Below are positions 13,100 through 25,663 of a stretch of 64,000 nt of DNA, piece after piece (position 1 is the first letter of the stretch; each line of letters starts with the position of its first letter). The stretch is taken from positions 3,291,001-3,355,000 of the forward strand of contig OY821744.1 in assembly GCA_963682055.1 (NCBI GenBank), in the 5' to 3' direction. The notes below the pieces were generated by a model. The model was not told the DNA's origin, searched no databases, and worked only from the letters and a program-made list of their open reading frames with translations. Both the position numbers and the translations under genes were made by a program. This DNA comes from Primula veris. Its lineage: Eukaryota > Streptophyta > Magnoliopsida > Ericales > Primulaceae.

Positions 13100-14180
13100 C
13101 TCTAGTGAGAGATAGTGTGTTTAAGTGACTGAATAAATGTTTTTGGGTTTCCTTTTTTTTTGGAGGACTGTTTGGCAACGCTTTATTTGTCACTCACTTA
13201 TACAAAAAAGGTTGTGTTTGGATTACTGGTTTTTCTCGGCTTTTTGGAAGCTAAATGGGTTAAAAAAAATTAAAATAGTAGGAAAAAAAAAAAGAAAAAC
13301 CGAAAAAAGGCTAGCTTATTTGGTTAGGTAGTTTTGATCACGTTAAAGTTGCGGCGAGTGTGATCACATTCGATTGATGTTTAGCAGTTGAGATGCGTTT
13401 ACATAGTTACAATTTGTTTCTTATGCGGATTTTTCGAGTCGTTTGACATTCTCAAGTGTTTCTTATTGTGCATTCTACATGTGATATATGTGAGTAGATT
13501 TAAAATGAACGTAACTCAATTTCTGCATATACTAACACGTAATTTCTGTATTCTTCTAGTGGTATCAGAATTGACTTAATCTGTCATATTTTCTAAGTGC
13601 ATATTAATCTCTTTCAATAATATCGCACACTGGTCTTCAATTGAATTAAAATATAAGTTCAATCAGATTCATTGTTCTAAAATACCAGAAACACGTAATT
13701 TGATTCGATCTTCCAAAATACCTAAGAGTTGAGACGGTACTAATACATCATATAATGTACTAGCAAACTTTGACATCTCGATATTTTCATGTCGTCGCAT
13801 CAACAAAATTAACAATTGTCACATTTACGTAGTGGTGAGGTTCTCGGCTCCATCGCTTTTCGGAACGTGTCTAGAACGTCACGAAATACCATACAGAATA
13901 GGGCTGGACGAAAAACCGGAAAAACAGAACCGAACCGAAAATGACCGAAACCTTATCCGTTCGGTTTACAATAAAACCGGACCGAAAAACCCCAGAAAAA
14001 ATCAAAAAATAGCCGAAAAAACCCGAAGGACCGAAACCGGACCGAAACAAACCGGTTCGGTTCGGTCCAAAAAAAAAGACTGAAAATCGAATTTATGCTC
14101 GGTTTCGGTTTTGCCAATAACCGATCTGAACCGGACCGAACCCAGCCTTCGGAATACAAAACTTGGTTCATGAGGACAAT
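13100..14180. other. Divergent spacer between the reductase and L18a genes
   Basis: About 1.3 kb separates the two divergent start codons, so it must hold both promoters. Several short open frames (13137-13331, 13388-13579) lie in T-rich DNA and have no domain. The strongest structure is the GGTTCGG-rich element at 13899-14147. Confidence 0.55.
13899..14147. mobile_element. hAT-like MITE rich in ACCGAACC-type repeats
   Basis: Starts tagggctggacgaaaaaccg and ends gaaccggaccgaacccagcc. The ends are short inverted repeats (AGGGCTGG / CCCAGCC), and the interior is full of CCGAACCG and its complement CGGTTCGG. Such subterminal arrays are typical of plant hAT elements. The flanking eight bases agree at six of eight positions (tacagaat / ttcggaat), a possible worn target-site duplication. 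The class is an inference. Confidence 0.5.
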
Positions 14181-14252
14181 TGGGCTGGGCTTCAAATATC
14201 TGCAAGACAACACCCGGCCCAATAAACTAAGCCCAAAAACACATTAGCCCAA
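14181..14252. promoter_or_regulatory. Site II element cluster of the L18a promoter
   Basis: TGGGCTGGGC at 14181-14190, GGCCCA at 14217-14222, AGCCCA at 14230-14235 and AGCCCA at 14246-14251. These match the plant site II motif (TGGGCY or complement), which is bound by TCP factors and enriched upstream of ribosomal protein genes. They lie 150-225 bases before the L18a start codon. Confidence 0.75.
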
Positions 14253-14307
14253 TATCAGGGGCAAAACAGTAAATACAAACATAGAGGTTTTCTCATATAT
14301 AACCCGC

Positions 14308-14334
14308 TTATATACACAAAAAACTAAACCCTAA
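14308..14334 (+). promoter_or_regulatory. TATA-like sequence and telo box of the L18a gene
   Basis: TTATATAC at about 14308-14315, followed by a perfect telo box AAACCCTAA at 14326-14334. Telo boxes near the transcription start, paired with site II elements, are a known signature of plant translation-machinery genes expressed in dividing cells. Confidence 0.75.
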
Positions 14335-14404
14335 TCTCCGCCACTGTCACATACACAGTTCTAGAGAGAGAGAGAGATTCTAGAGAGAGAAAGCTCTTGT
14401 GGAA

Positions 14405-17400
14405 ATGGTGACCTACAAGGTACACATACAGTATATGGTGTTTATTTATGTTAAAATAAATGATTATTTCATGTAATGATAATTGTTTATTGTTTGTATA
14501 TAGTTTCATCAGTACCAGGTTGTGAAATAAATCACTGTTTATCTTTATAATTACATATATATATACTTGTATATATATATGTAATTAGATAACAGAGTTT
14601 TTATGTATGTGAAATAAATGATTGTTTATCTGTATATATATACTTATATATATATGTAATTAGATAACAGTGGTTTTATGTATGTGAAATAAATGATTGT
14701 ATAATGTAATGTAATTAATGATAATTGTTTATTGTTTGTGTGTTTGTAGTATCATCAGTATCAGGTTGTAGGTCGGGCTTTACCGACAGAGTCGGATGAG
14801 CATCCTAAGATCTATCGTATGAAGCTTTGGAACACTAACGAGGTTCGTGCCAAGTCCAAGTTTTGGTATGTTTCTCTCTCTCTATCTATATCTATATTTA
14901 TATCTATCTTTGTGTATCTATAGGTCTGTATATTTGCCTTGTACCCGTATCGAGTTATATGTAGAATTTTATTTATTTATTTGTTTTTGTGTTAATTGAG
15001 CTATGCTACGTCATTTTCTACATGTTGATGGTGTGTAGGTGTTTTTTTTAAAAGTTTTGGCCATTTTTGTGGCATGCAATTAATATTTCTTGTATGCATG
15101 AATTAATCAAAAGACTGTCTATTTGAGGTCTTTAGAGTATGTAAATTGGATATAATTGGGTTTTTTGAGCTGTCGCTTTGCTACCTAGTTCATCTTTTAA
15201 CCACTATCGAGTCATATTTGGGTATTTTTGAAGTGGGTAATTATTTTTTCATCAAGATCGTTAAAGGAGTATGTTATTTGTGTAGAACTAATTAGAAAAT
15301 ATCAGTTTTTTAAGCGAGAATGTGTTTAGAGCTATTGCTTTGCTACTTGGTTCATCATCTAATGTCACCTTGTATCTTTATTAAGTTATAATTGGTTTTC
15401 GTCTATATACGAATTAATTAGTTGATTGTCTATAGAAGGTTAATGGAGTATGTTATTTGTGTAGAACTAATAAGAAAATCTCAGTTTTTTAAGAGAGAAT
15501 GTGTTTTGAACTATTGCTTTGCTACTTCGTTCATCATTAAACGTCACATTGTATCTTTATTAAGTTACAATTTGGTGTTTATCTCCATGTCTAATTATTG
15601 ATGGTGTGTAACGATCTTAGTCATTTTTAGTGGTTGGCAATTATATATTCCTGTATTTATGAAATAATCAATTGATGGTCTATAAAGGTCATTACAGTAT
15701 GTTATTTGTTTAGAATACATTAGTTATTTTTCGCTACTTAGTTCATCATCTAATGCTGCCTTGTATCATTATTTAGTTATATTTATTTTTTTATGTATTT
15801 GTCTATATGTTGATGATGTATAATGTTTTTTAAGTTGCTGTTTTGGTTATTTGTGTTGGGAAATTTATCATGTATTTAATAAATAATAAAGTGATGGTCT
15901 ATAGAAGGTTAATTGAGTATGTAATTGAGATAGAACCCATTACCTAAGATCAGTTTTTTTAAAGAGACTGTGTTTGAGCTATTGCCTGGTATCTTTATTT
16001 AGTTTTATATATCTGTCTATCTAATCGTTGTGTGGACTGATCTTTTTATATTATGTTTTGGTCATGTGTGACTGGTTGGTAATTATTTTGTTTATATAGT
16101 AATTTATCGATTGATGGTCTATGTGATGTCAATAGAGTATGCAACTGGGATAGAACCTATAATCAAAGATTAGTTTTTTTAGGGAGACAATGTGTTTTGA
16201 GCTATTGCCCTGATATTTTGATCATTGATGGGAAGAAATCACTTATGATTTTCTGTTAGTAGGTGTGCTAAGTTATTTAAATAGCATAATACTCGAAAGT
16301 AAGCTGATTTTTTTTTTACATTTTGCCTTGTTTTATCCTCATCTATGTCATCCCATTTACCTTTGTAAATTTTAGATATTGTCTAGTCTGAGTAGATTTG
16401 ATTCATTGAATCATTGAATTGGTTGACTATAGAGGATCAATAGAGTATGTGATTTTTTGTTGAACCATTATTTGATAATGAATGGGATGCAATCGATAGG
16501 GCTTGGTGAATTAACAGCAGAATATTGAAATTACATCGTAAAACAAAGTTTGTTCTTTTGCCTACTGAAACAAGAGGTTTTTTTCCTGATTATTTCAAAA
16601 TGTCAGTTTTCTGTGAAACTTCACCAAATTTTTGGATTTTCAGCTAAATTTATACTTGTTTTTCAAGATAACTTTATGCTTTTCCATGAGCCATCATTTC
16701 CCCTACTAGTGTTTATCTATTAATATAAGTATTGAATTTCTTTACAGTCCTCTTCGAAAGATGCACTTGTGTTTTTCTTGTGCTCAAAGTGTAGAATGTT
16801 TTGTTGTCTTAGTTGTGAATACTTTTCTCCATGTCTGTATGGGTCTATTCATAACCTATCTTTGTCATTATGTATATGTACTGCATTCTCCCTCTTTTGA
16901 TTGTTTTGTTTTTGAAGCTGACTATGCAATTCATTACGCTTGTAGGTACTTTTTGAGGAAGCTCAAGAAGGTGAAGAAAAGCAATGGTCAGATGCTCGCC
17001 ATTAATGAAGTATGTTTGATTTGTGTTTTTATAGAACTTGATTTTGGTTCTTATGTTCAGTTCAATTTTCAGTTAATTGAATTTATTTATTTATTTTCAT
17101 GAATAGTAATTGTACTGTGCTGTGTATGGATTCTCTGATAAACGCAATTGAAAATTGTAATTTTTTTATGAGCGGTTTGGTTATGTTTTGCCTACGTTAG
17201 TTCTCTTCCTGGAATTAGATTGTATAATGGTTCCCATGTCTCATTCTTATGTAATCAGGTTAAGTTAAGGTTTTGCTATTGAATATCGAGTAGTTATACT
17301 AATTGCCGTGTTTTGTGTCTTCTCATATCCGATGTTTTGAATTCCTCTATTATATATAGAGTTGATAAGCCAGTTAAATATCTGACTGTTAGTGAAGATT

Positions 17401-18638
17401 GATTGCTGGCTAGGTTTACTGATATCAGGATGACTTGTTTCTGTCTGAGGTTATGCCAAAGTGTCTAACCTAGCTATTACGTTTGCATATATAGCCTAAT
17501 CTGCTTGCTGAAATTAGCAGTCAATCACCTACACATGGAGTTTAGTATATCATATTTGTTCTTCAAGGTTACAGTTGATTAGAGAAACTTTCTGCTCCAC
17601 TGCACTTGCATTTTTAACGGAATGGCTGCGTCATTCTTCACTTTTGGGATTTGAAACAAGGGGTTTTTGCGATAGTTGTTTGCTTTTAATAAATACTACT
17701 TTTTGGACGTGGGACAGTTGATTTTTGCCATAGTTATTTCCTCTAATAAATACAATTCGTCTTCATGTCAATGATTATGTTCTTATCACACTGTTTGTGC
17801 TGTCTTCCAATATATACATTTCTCCACCATGAATGGTAAATGAACTAACAGTACAAAACAAACATCATGTATGGTCATAATTGTATTACAATACCAATGC
17901 ACTTCATTTTAAACCAACCCCTAATAAAAAATCTGGGACAAGGTTTTGGCTGTGTCAGTATAGTTTAGGATTGTATCATGTATGGTCATAATATTGGTTA
18001 AGTGTATTGTTTTCATATAAAATATCTATGAACCAGAGGAAATTTGAAGTTATTTTATCAGCTGTGTGGATGTTTAATTGTTTCTCTGCTAGTCTATTGT
18101 CATACGCGATGTTGCAAATTGTTATCATGATATTGTAATAAAGTTTGTTGTCTTACCTGTCTGCAAACTGTCTTCATCCTTGTGAATATGTTTAATATTC
18201 TCTGCCAAATTTATCTCTATTAATGTGCGTGTTTGTTGTTATTTTTTTTTTTTGAACCTATTCTTCATTCTGATTCCTGTTTTTGTGGGCTTGTAGATCT
18301 TCGAGAAAAACCCAACAAAGGTGAAGAACTATGGTATCTGGCTAAGGTACCAGAGCCGAACTGGTTACCATAACATGTATAAAGAGTTCCGTGACACCAC
18401 ACTTAACGGAGGCGTCGAACAGATGTACACTGAGATGGCTTCCCGCCACAGGGTCCGCAGCCACTGTATCCAGATCATCAAGACTGCCACTGTCCCCGCT
18501 GCTCTTTGCAAGAGAGAGAGTACTAAGCAGTTCCATAATTCAAAGATCAAGTTTCCTCTCGTGTTCAGGAAGGTGAGGCCCCCAAGCAGAAAGTTGAGGA
18601 CCACCTACAAGGCTTCTAGGCCGAATTTGTTTATGTAA
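14405..18638 (+). CDS. RPL18A: 60S ribosomal protein L18a (eL20)
   Basis: Four exons: 14405-14419, 14750-14865, 16946-17009 and 18297-18638 (stop TAA 18636-18638), giving 178 residues, the usual plant length. The product is a structural protein of the large cytosolic ribosomal subunit. Visible hallmarks are [91 protein letters not shown] and the end KTTYKAS-type [13 protein letters not shown]. The first exon is only five codons (MVTYK), as is common in ribosomal protein genes. All junctions are GT-AG with matching phase. Site II motifs and a telo box lie upstream. Introns 1 and 2 contain tandem duplications, including a copy of the exon 2 start (see separate entries). No disruption is seen in the coding exons. 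Confidence 0.96.
14430..14760. repeat. Tandem duplications in L18a intron 1 with a decoy exon start
   Basis: The unit 'gtgaaataaat(c/g)a(t/c)tg' followed by TA-rich DNA and 'gtaattagataacag' recurs at 14522, 14610 and 14684. Separately, the sequence around the true exon 2 acceptor ('ataattgtttattgtttgt...tag' plus 'catcagta(c/t)caggttgt') also occurs at about 14471-14523. The upstream copy has an AG acceptor (14502-14503), 15 coding-like bases at 14504-14518 (ttt cat cag tac cag) and a GT after them. Confidence 0.8.
15050..16250 (+). repeat. Degenerate tandem array in L18a intron 2
   Basis: Intron 2 (14866-16945) largely consists of diverged repeats of about 155-240 bases. The anchor phrases 'gctattgctttgctactt(g)gttcatcatc', 'tgtatctttattaagttata', 'gattgtctatagaaggt' and 'gagtatgttatttgtgtagaac' recur with starts near 15173, 15330, 15513, 15729, 15970 and 16200. 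No coding capacity is seen. Confidence 0.75.
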
Positions 18639-20620
18639 TTGTGATGTGCCCTGTTTGGTTAAGGGAAGAAGCTGAGAGTAATTTCGTCTCTGTTTTGAAT
18701 GTTTTTCGTAGTAACAAACAAGTCTGTTTTTGGATTTTGACGTTCAGAGTTTGTTTGGTTTTATGTTGTCAGCATCTATGGAATTTTAATCTATTTTGGA
18801 TCAAAGGAATTCTCTTTATATTTACTGGTAGTGAAATCTCTGTTTTGTTTGATCGATTTTTGACTGTTGTTAATTTAGTTAATGTTCCTTGGTTTATTTA
18901 TATATTGCGACTTGTAAGGCTTAAACAGTGAATTGTGAATTGGTGTTGTGTAAGTTCAGGCGTCGGAACTCAGTGTCTAGTTTAGTCTTATGTTGTAATC
19001 CTCTTTTATATTGGATACACTTCTAAAGAGGTTGACATATTACTTATTACTGTCAGTTTCAAATATTGAGTCTGATATGTAGATGTTTCAATTTTGGATT
19101 CTGTTAAAGGAGTATAATTATCAGAATTCAGATGTCTTTGGCTTGTCAAATTTTCCGCTTTGACGTGAGGTGCTAATTTACAAAGACCTAATTAACATGC
19201 ATATTTAATGAGATCCACCTCCTTAATAAGATTTTAGTAAAAGTAGCTCACTATCAATGAGGCTTTGCTTCCTTTTGCAGCCTTGCAATATGAGCTTGTG
19301 AATTAAGGGCCTTTATTTACTTGAATGCTGGTCAGAGTTGCAACAAGTGGGTAGTTGTGTTACTGCTTTGATCTATCGATTTCTTATTTTACGTTTCATA
19401 ATGCAGATACCGGTCGTATTTTTTGTTGAGAACACAGGTGCGAATGGGATAGGGAAGCGATATGTGAAGACATAAATATGAAATGGAAAACCTCTAATTT
19501 GCTTAAATAAATAAGAGAAGGTATTTGGGATTTTACTTGTCAAAAAAAGTTTCCCATCAAGTATGGTAGATATATTTTCATAATGGAATTTGATTAATTG
19601 GTATTGGGGAAGGTCGGTAGCACTTGCAAGGTCTCAGCTCTCGCATTTCGAGCTCAACTTGTTGATCTAGTATTATTACCTTCTCCTGGCCTCTGTGTGT
19701 CTGAAAGTCTCATATCTTTTGGGAAATGAGCGTTTTTTTTATAAGTCTCGTTGCTGTTCAAAGATTGCGATTTGCGAGGTTGTTGAAGGTAAAATAGGTA
19801 GCTGTAAACTGCAGTCTTACCTGCAAGGGGTTGATTTACATGAAACTTCTGCATTGTTTATCGCACATTATCACACATGCTAATATATTTATGTAAACGT
19901 AGTTAAGTGTAATTTAGTTCAAATGTTTTCTAGTCTTTTAGTTTTGTAATAAGCATCTTTTCTTAATACTACTTGTTCTCTCTTTTTTCTTGATCATGTT
20001 TTGTCTTACATCTGATTATCAAATCCTGGCATTTTCACAAGTACTCTTCTTGGCATCATGTTATTATATTAACCACCTTGTGGCGACTTTAAGATTCTGT
20101 TAGTAAATAAAAGTCGAATTTTAGCAAAAGACATTTAGCAATGATGAACTGTATATTTGCTGATTTTGTAGATAACATTTCCCCTTCCACTGTTTAACTG
20201 AAATCCTGAATTTCGATTTGAGATTTAAAAGCCCACACATACTTATAAAGTTTGTATCTGTAAGTTAATAGTTTGAATTGAATTGTATGTAGTATATGAA
20301 AGCCAACAATCTTATATCTCAGACAATGTTTTGTGGCTATTAAAACGACCACCAGGCTGGAATTCTTTTGTTGTTATTGGAGATTAATTTCGAAAGTAGT
20401 TTTTTGCTAAATCACTAATGCCATTTAGGTTTTGTTTTTACCATTTTCTCACAAGACAAGAATTTTATGACATTTATATGAAATAACCAGTTTCTCTTTA
20501 CTGTAAATGTCAAATGTCCTTGCACAGAAGTTTTGTCACATTCTGTGTACTTTCGATTATGTAATGAAATCATCTATTACAAAACAACAAATTATCCCTA
20601 AAAATTTGATAAAGAACTAA
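18639..20620. other. Gene-free stretch downstream of L18a
   Basis: It starts with the probable L18a 3' UTR, then low-complexity DNA. Around 19415-19880 there are short stretches that read like coding sequence (for example a 62-codon frame at 19695-19883), but I recognise no family and cannot join them into a gene. Confidence 0.45.
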
Positions 20621-20869
20621 GGCCTCCTGTGGTTGCCCGATTATAAATTTCGGAACTATGAGTCCATCAGAATAAGAACGGGATAAGAAAAGATGATGAG
20701 ATTAGTAATCCCAAGACTCATAATACCACACCCCCCTATGTATTACAAATATTCAATTTCTCTATAATTTGAAGTTATGAGTTACTATTAGTCCCGCCTC
20801 CATTTTGCATACCAAACACGGGATTTCTAATCTCAGTACACCTTAATCCCATTCTAAACAAACAAGGCC
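20621..20869. mobile_element. Tourist-like (PIF/Harbinger) MITE candidate
   Basis: Ends GGCCTcctgtggttg and (complement) GGCCTtgtttgtttag. The flanks are TAA on both sides (20618-20620 and 20870-20872), the three-base target-site duplication expected for PIF/Harbinger. The 249-bp interior has the semi-palindromic 'gggat...atccc' segments common in such elements and no coding frame. Terminal similarity is partial. Confidence 0.6.
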
Positions 20870-21364
20870 TAAGAGTACTTATCAATTTTTTACCAAACAA
20901 ACAAATCATTTACTCCGTAGGTATTACAATTTTTTAAAGCAACCTTCACCTTACCTATTCCACATTTTTTTGTTACAAAAAAGGGAAATGCTATAGTGCT
21001 CTGCAAAATAGCATAATTATCTTGTTAATTTATAAATCAAAGACAATTGATTTTAGTAACGATTCTTTAGAAGTAGTTATGATACCAAATTATATAATAA
21101 ATGATTGCCATATGTAGTGGTCCAACTCTAATCTCGTTAGTCATCACAAACATTGACCATTTGTTTAGTCAAATCAATATTGTTAATTTTTAATCACTTT
21201 TTTATGCTTTGCAAACATTCTTTTTGTCAGTTGTAAGCTACCCTTTTTCTGTAAATGGTAATTGCGCATGCTAAACTTTAGAACATGGACCCCTATGGCT
21301 ATGACCAATTGATCATGTGTCCACTTCTAAATATAAATACAAATAAACCATCCCTTTCAAAATA

Positions 21365-21579
21365 TTAGGAATATATGATTATAGGTGTAATTTTGAATGA
21401 TAAACATATCAGGTTTAAATTGTTAAAAAATAAAATTTTAAAATTTATTCATATATTTTAACACTTGAACTACGTGATACACTTTTGAAAAAGTCGATTT
21501 CGACGACTTAGATATGGATTATTTATCAATCAAAATTACACGTAATTTCGCATAACCCAATAATTTGGTAGGGAGGGAG
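21365..21579. mobile_element. Degraded Stowaway-type MITE
   Basis: The right arm contains 'caatcaaaattacacgtaatttcg' and ends gggagggag followed by TA, the inverted Stowaway terminus. The left end is worn. Same family as 41493-41727. Confidence 0.55.
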
Positions 21580-21904
21580 TATTTGAGGATCCACCGTAAT
21601 AAGATTTGATCAGAAGAGAAAATGATACACATAGACAACATTTTTAATGGTATAGTATCGATGGGGAAAATGTTATACTTGAAAGACCTTAATCTACATA
21701 TTTAATACTAGTACATAATAATCATACAATTTTAAGTCATACTTGTCCCAAAAATTTAGATACCTTCTATTTTCAACATTTGGCTCATGCCTTGAAGGAA
21801 TTCTACTAGGACTATATGCTAGCAGATTATAAGAATCCATGTAACATGCAACATAAAAGAAGACCAGCTATCATGACTCCTTCCTACGGTTCTTATTTAA
21901 TTAT

Positions 21905-22075
21905 CCAAGACCTTGTATTAAAATTATCGGAATATAAAATTTTAAAAGTTGATCATATAGTTTAAATGTTAAAATTTATGATTAAATTTTAAAAAAAATC
22001 ATTTCGTAATTTTGATACAAGTTATAAACCGATCAAAATTGCACCTAGTTTCGTAGTGTATAATTAAATGTGAAG
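21905..22075. mobile_element. Degraded Stowaway-type MITE
   Basis: Contains 'cgatcaaaattgcacctagtttcgta' and the AT-rich inverted arm 'aaaagttgatcatatagttt' seen in the other copies. Terminal bases are not recognisable, so the ends are approximate. Confidence 0.5.
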
Positions 22076-22467
22076 GTATATACTATTGGTTTTGAAAAAT
22101 AAAAGATCAAATAGTCATGTAATGATTAAGTCCACTATATGCTAGTATGATTCTATATAGATACTATATAGCCTTTTGATCGGAAATTGTTGATTACCAT
22201 ATGGTAGTCATGATAACTAACTTGATGATGATATCTACAGATATAAACAGTCCTAACCTAACACTATTAACCCCACCCAAATTTGGCCATCTACTTATAG
22301 AACCTCAATCATTACTTTCATTTTTCCTTGTCACAAGTTTTATTTTACATAGTTATCGTCACATCAAGGTCATGACAGTATATTTTCAAAAAAAAAAAGG
22401 TCATGGCAGTATAACTATTGTGTCAACAGTCAAACTTTAGCTCAAATCGTTTTTTTTTGAGTGAATT

Positions 22468-22641
22468 CACTAAAAAAACAGTTTACCATAAGACGCGTTG
22501 TTGATAAACTTATGTTAATACGAGTGTCGTTAAATTTAGTGATAACCTAACAGCAAAAACTATTGCTAAATTTAACGACACTCATATTATTATCAGTTTA
22601 GTAACGACGTGTATGTCGGTAGACTGACATTTTTTATAGTG
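22468..22641. mobile_element. CACTA-type MITE, 174 bp, ATT target-site duplication
   Basis: Begins CACTAAAAAAACAGT and ends ACATTTTTTATAGTG, inverted ends starting with CACTA. The three bases ATT lie immediately outside both ends (22465-22467 and 22642-22644), as expected for the En/Spm (CACTA) superfamily. The centre is a second inverted repeat, 'gagtgtcgttaaatttag' with its complement, so the transcript could fold into a long hairpin. Confidence 0.85.
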
Positions 22642-22644
22642 ATT

Positions 22645-25570
22645 TGTCGCTCTGTAGCCAAGTCATTACATCCTTTTGAATTAGGTGGACACTTTTGTCG
22701 GAGAATATCATAAGAGAACAAAGATTGAAGTTGAACAACATGTAGGCTTTTTCGATTTTGAATTCTCTCTGAAATATTTCAACAGTCTCAGTTAATAAAG
22801 TACTTAAAACTGTCCCCTGATCAGCTTTTTAATGGTATATAGTACGGGAAAGAAAATGCTAAAATTCAAAATAAAAATAAAGCGGCTAAATTTGCATCTG
22901 TTAAGAGTTTTTTTCCTTCTTTTTAACAAGAAAACATTTTAGCTGTTGTATTCAGATCGAACTGTCTATTTCGGAACTTTAGCTGCTAAAGTAAATTGTG
23001 AACTTTAGCAACTCAATTTCATGTAGTACATACCTTATATTTTGCATGATATAGTAGCACCTGTGAACGTTTTTATGTAGTTCCGATATGTAATCCAACA
23101 ACAGCGGCTACTTATAGTCATTAGAAAGCGACGTATGAGCCGTTTCTTTACCTATACATCGTTCAGAATACGTCCCGCTCCAGTGTTTCTCTTAAAAAAG
23201 TATGGCTGTATCCAAAATTCTGAGTATTAAGAGTCTGCTGGAATATTATTACCTTCTTTTGAATCTTTTCTCATTTAACTAGCTAGCATTGCATGTAAAT
23301 TTGTAATCTAATCATGGATGAAAATGATGTTTTTGAAACGAAAAAAAAAGAGCTGAAATAAATAAAATTACCCTTGAAGAGCTTTAGGGGGTTTGCTTTT
23401 GCTTTTCTATTGTGGGCTTGGAAAAGTCCGCATGCAAATGTAAAGTTCTTCAAATACTCAATTAGTTTGACAGTATCTTTGCACTACGATGAAGTATATA
23501 TTTTGATATATGTGAATAGAAGCACAAAAAGTTGAAATTCATTTAATGTGAAAGCACAATTTTAAATTAGTCATAAATAAAAGGTTTTGAAATTATTAAT
23601 GTACACTTCTACCGTCGACCTAGCTAGCTATACATGAAATTATTGGGGGAAAAAAATTGAAATTATTGGACATGATGAAATCTTTTATTTGTGACAGAAA
23701 AATGATGCAGGAACTTCTTCCAAGAAAAAAGACAAATAAAATGATTATGAATCATGAATAATTGTTTCTCTCGTAGTATGTTCGTTCATCTTTTCATGAT
23801 ATCAACCATGAAACAACTGCACTTTCTTGGGTTTGCATTATAATGTGAGCTTCAATTAAAAATATATATATATGCGAGCTTATACAGCATACTCCTAAAA
23901 TTGATGTTACGAACTTATGGTAGAAAAAATTAAGATCACTAACAATGATTATCTACATATAAATTTTGAGTCTTTATTCTTATTAGTCTGGATTAAAGCC
24001 TATATATATTAAGATTAGAAACTTAGAAACGAATGATCAATATGATGCTACGTCTTTGTTTTCTTTGGGTACATAGCTGGTGTGCCCCGACATTAATTAA
24101 CATGAACAAATTCATAAACAAAAAACACAATATAAATTTCTATTAACTAATGAAGTCAAAAAGCATGTATTAAATATTAAGTTTCTCGACCTACAAACAG
24201 ATGACATAAACAAATGAACAACAATTTATTGGAGATAATGTTAATTAAGAACATAGTCGATCATTACTCCGAGGAATTTGAAATAAAGAGAGACGAGAGC
24301 CCTCGCTGCCCATGCACAACGACACTATTTCAAAAGCGAGAGAAACCCCAACTCTATGAGTCTTAATCACCCCGCTTTTCCTATAATTTGAGTATATATC
24401 GACCAACTCTAAACGAAAGAAAACTAACCAAATAAAATGATAATGAGATTGCAGCAAAACTGCTTCATCAAAATTCAATTTTATGGTTTGGAATTCGGAT
24501 TTCCTTTCACGTACGTAGTAGAAAGCTAGAAGTTGTAGCATGTCTTCTGTGCCAATCAGTAAAAACATTTTATACTAAGCATCAGGAAAAATTAATGTTT
24601 CATAGATACTTTTTGTGTTTTTTAAGAATTCTTATATATAAATATAGCATCAGTGTACATCAAAATTAGAAACAAAAAGGACAAATAAGCCACTTATTGA
24701 ACATACGTACCTAATATTAAATAGAGATTTTAACCATAAGTTTTCGAAAATTAAGTCTCAAAATATGTACTAAAATAATTTTTCCTTGATCATGATCAAT
24801 AGTGGAACAGAAAATTGACATGTTCGCAATAGTAATGATTTGAATTTAATTATATGATTACTCTCTAAATTTATTAAATATTTTATGTAAAAAACTCACG
24901 AAGTCCTGTAAACATGGTTGCGTCGTTGAAATAGCAGTCAATGTAGGATCCTATGTAGCCAAATTATTCTCACTTGACTGTTTCATTTTATTTAATTGGA
25001 GTTACTAATATTAAAACCCTAAAGCTGTTGATTACAATTCTTTTACATTCTGCTTTAAGCGTTAGCCATGTGTTTGTCTTGAAATTCCCCCTTTTCATGA
25101 CAACAAAACACTAATAAAAAGAATTTAAAGTGAAAAAAAGAAGGGAAAAGGCAGCAAACGATCATGGGTTTCTTTTAATTAATCTTTAATCAGTAAAAAG
25201 CACATATGAATCTATGGATGTATACTAAAGTGCATAGATAGAAATAAATAAATAAATAGAGGTTGATAAACAAAAAGATGGGCAATCGTAACTTTTTTCT
25301 ACTAATTCATTATCGTTTATCTATATATTGAGAAGGTAATAATGGTAGTCACATGATTTGTCATGAAGAAAACATGAGAACAATTATGTCTTGCCCTTAG
25401 CTTTACACCACTCTACTTTTACTTTAGATAATAGGATGATACTAATTACCAGTATTATTTTTTAAATACTAATATTGTAAGCTTGGTTATGACGGCCTCA
25501 ATTGTTTTCCTATACATCAAATTAAGGGAAAACCCATAAATTACTATGATCATTTGGTTGTAAGTTAGAG
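22645..25570. other. Gene-free stretch
   Basis: AT-rich DNA without a recognisable gene. A 107-codon minus-strand frame at 24245-24568 has no domain and no splice-supported extension. Confidence 0.5.
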
Positions 25571-25574
25571 CCCT

Positions 25575-25663
25575 TTTAGGGGTGTACAAAAACCAAACAT
25601 AACGGAAGGAATCGATCGAACCAAACCAAACCGACCATATACTGAAAGTCTGAACCTGACCGA
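25575..25663 (+). mobile_element. hAT-like element end
   Basis: The sequence taggggtgtacaaaaaccaa followed by repeated 'aaccaaaccaaaccga' is typical of one end of plant hAT elements. The other end was not found. The CACTA-type element at 25664-25833 lies directly after it and may have inserted into it. Confidence 0.4.

Noticed and set aside
19415..19883. Possible coding exons around 19.4-19.9 kb
   Set aside because: Short coding-like stretches cannot be joined with clear splice sites and match no family I recognise.
24245..24568. 107-codon minus-strand frame
   Set aside because: Composition is like the surrounding AT-rich DNA and no motif is present.
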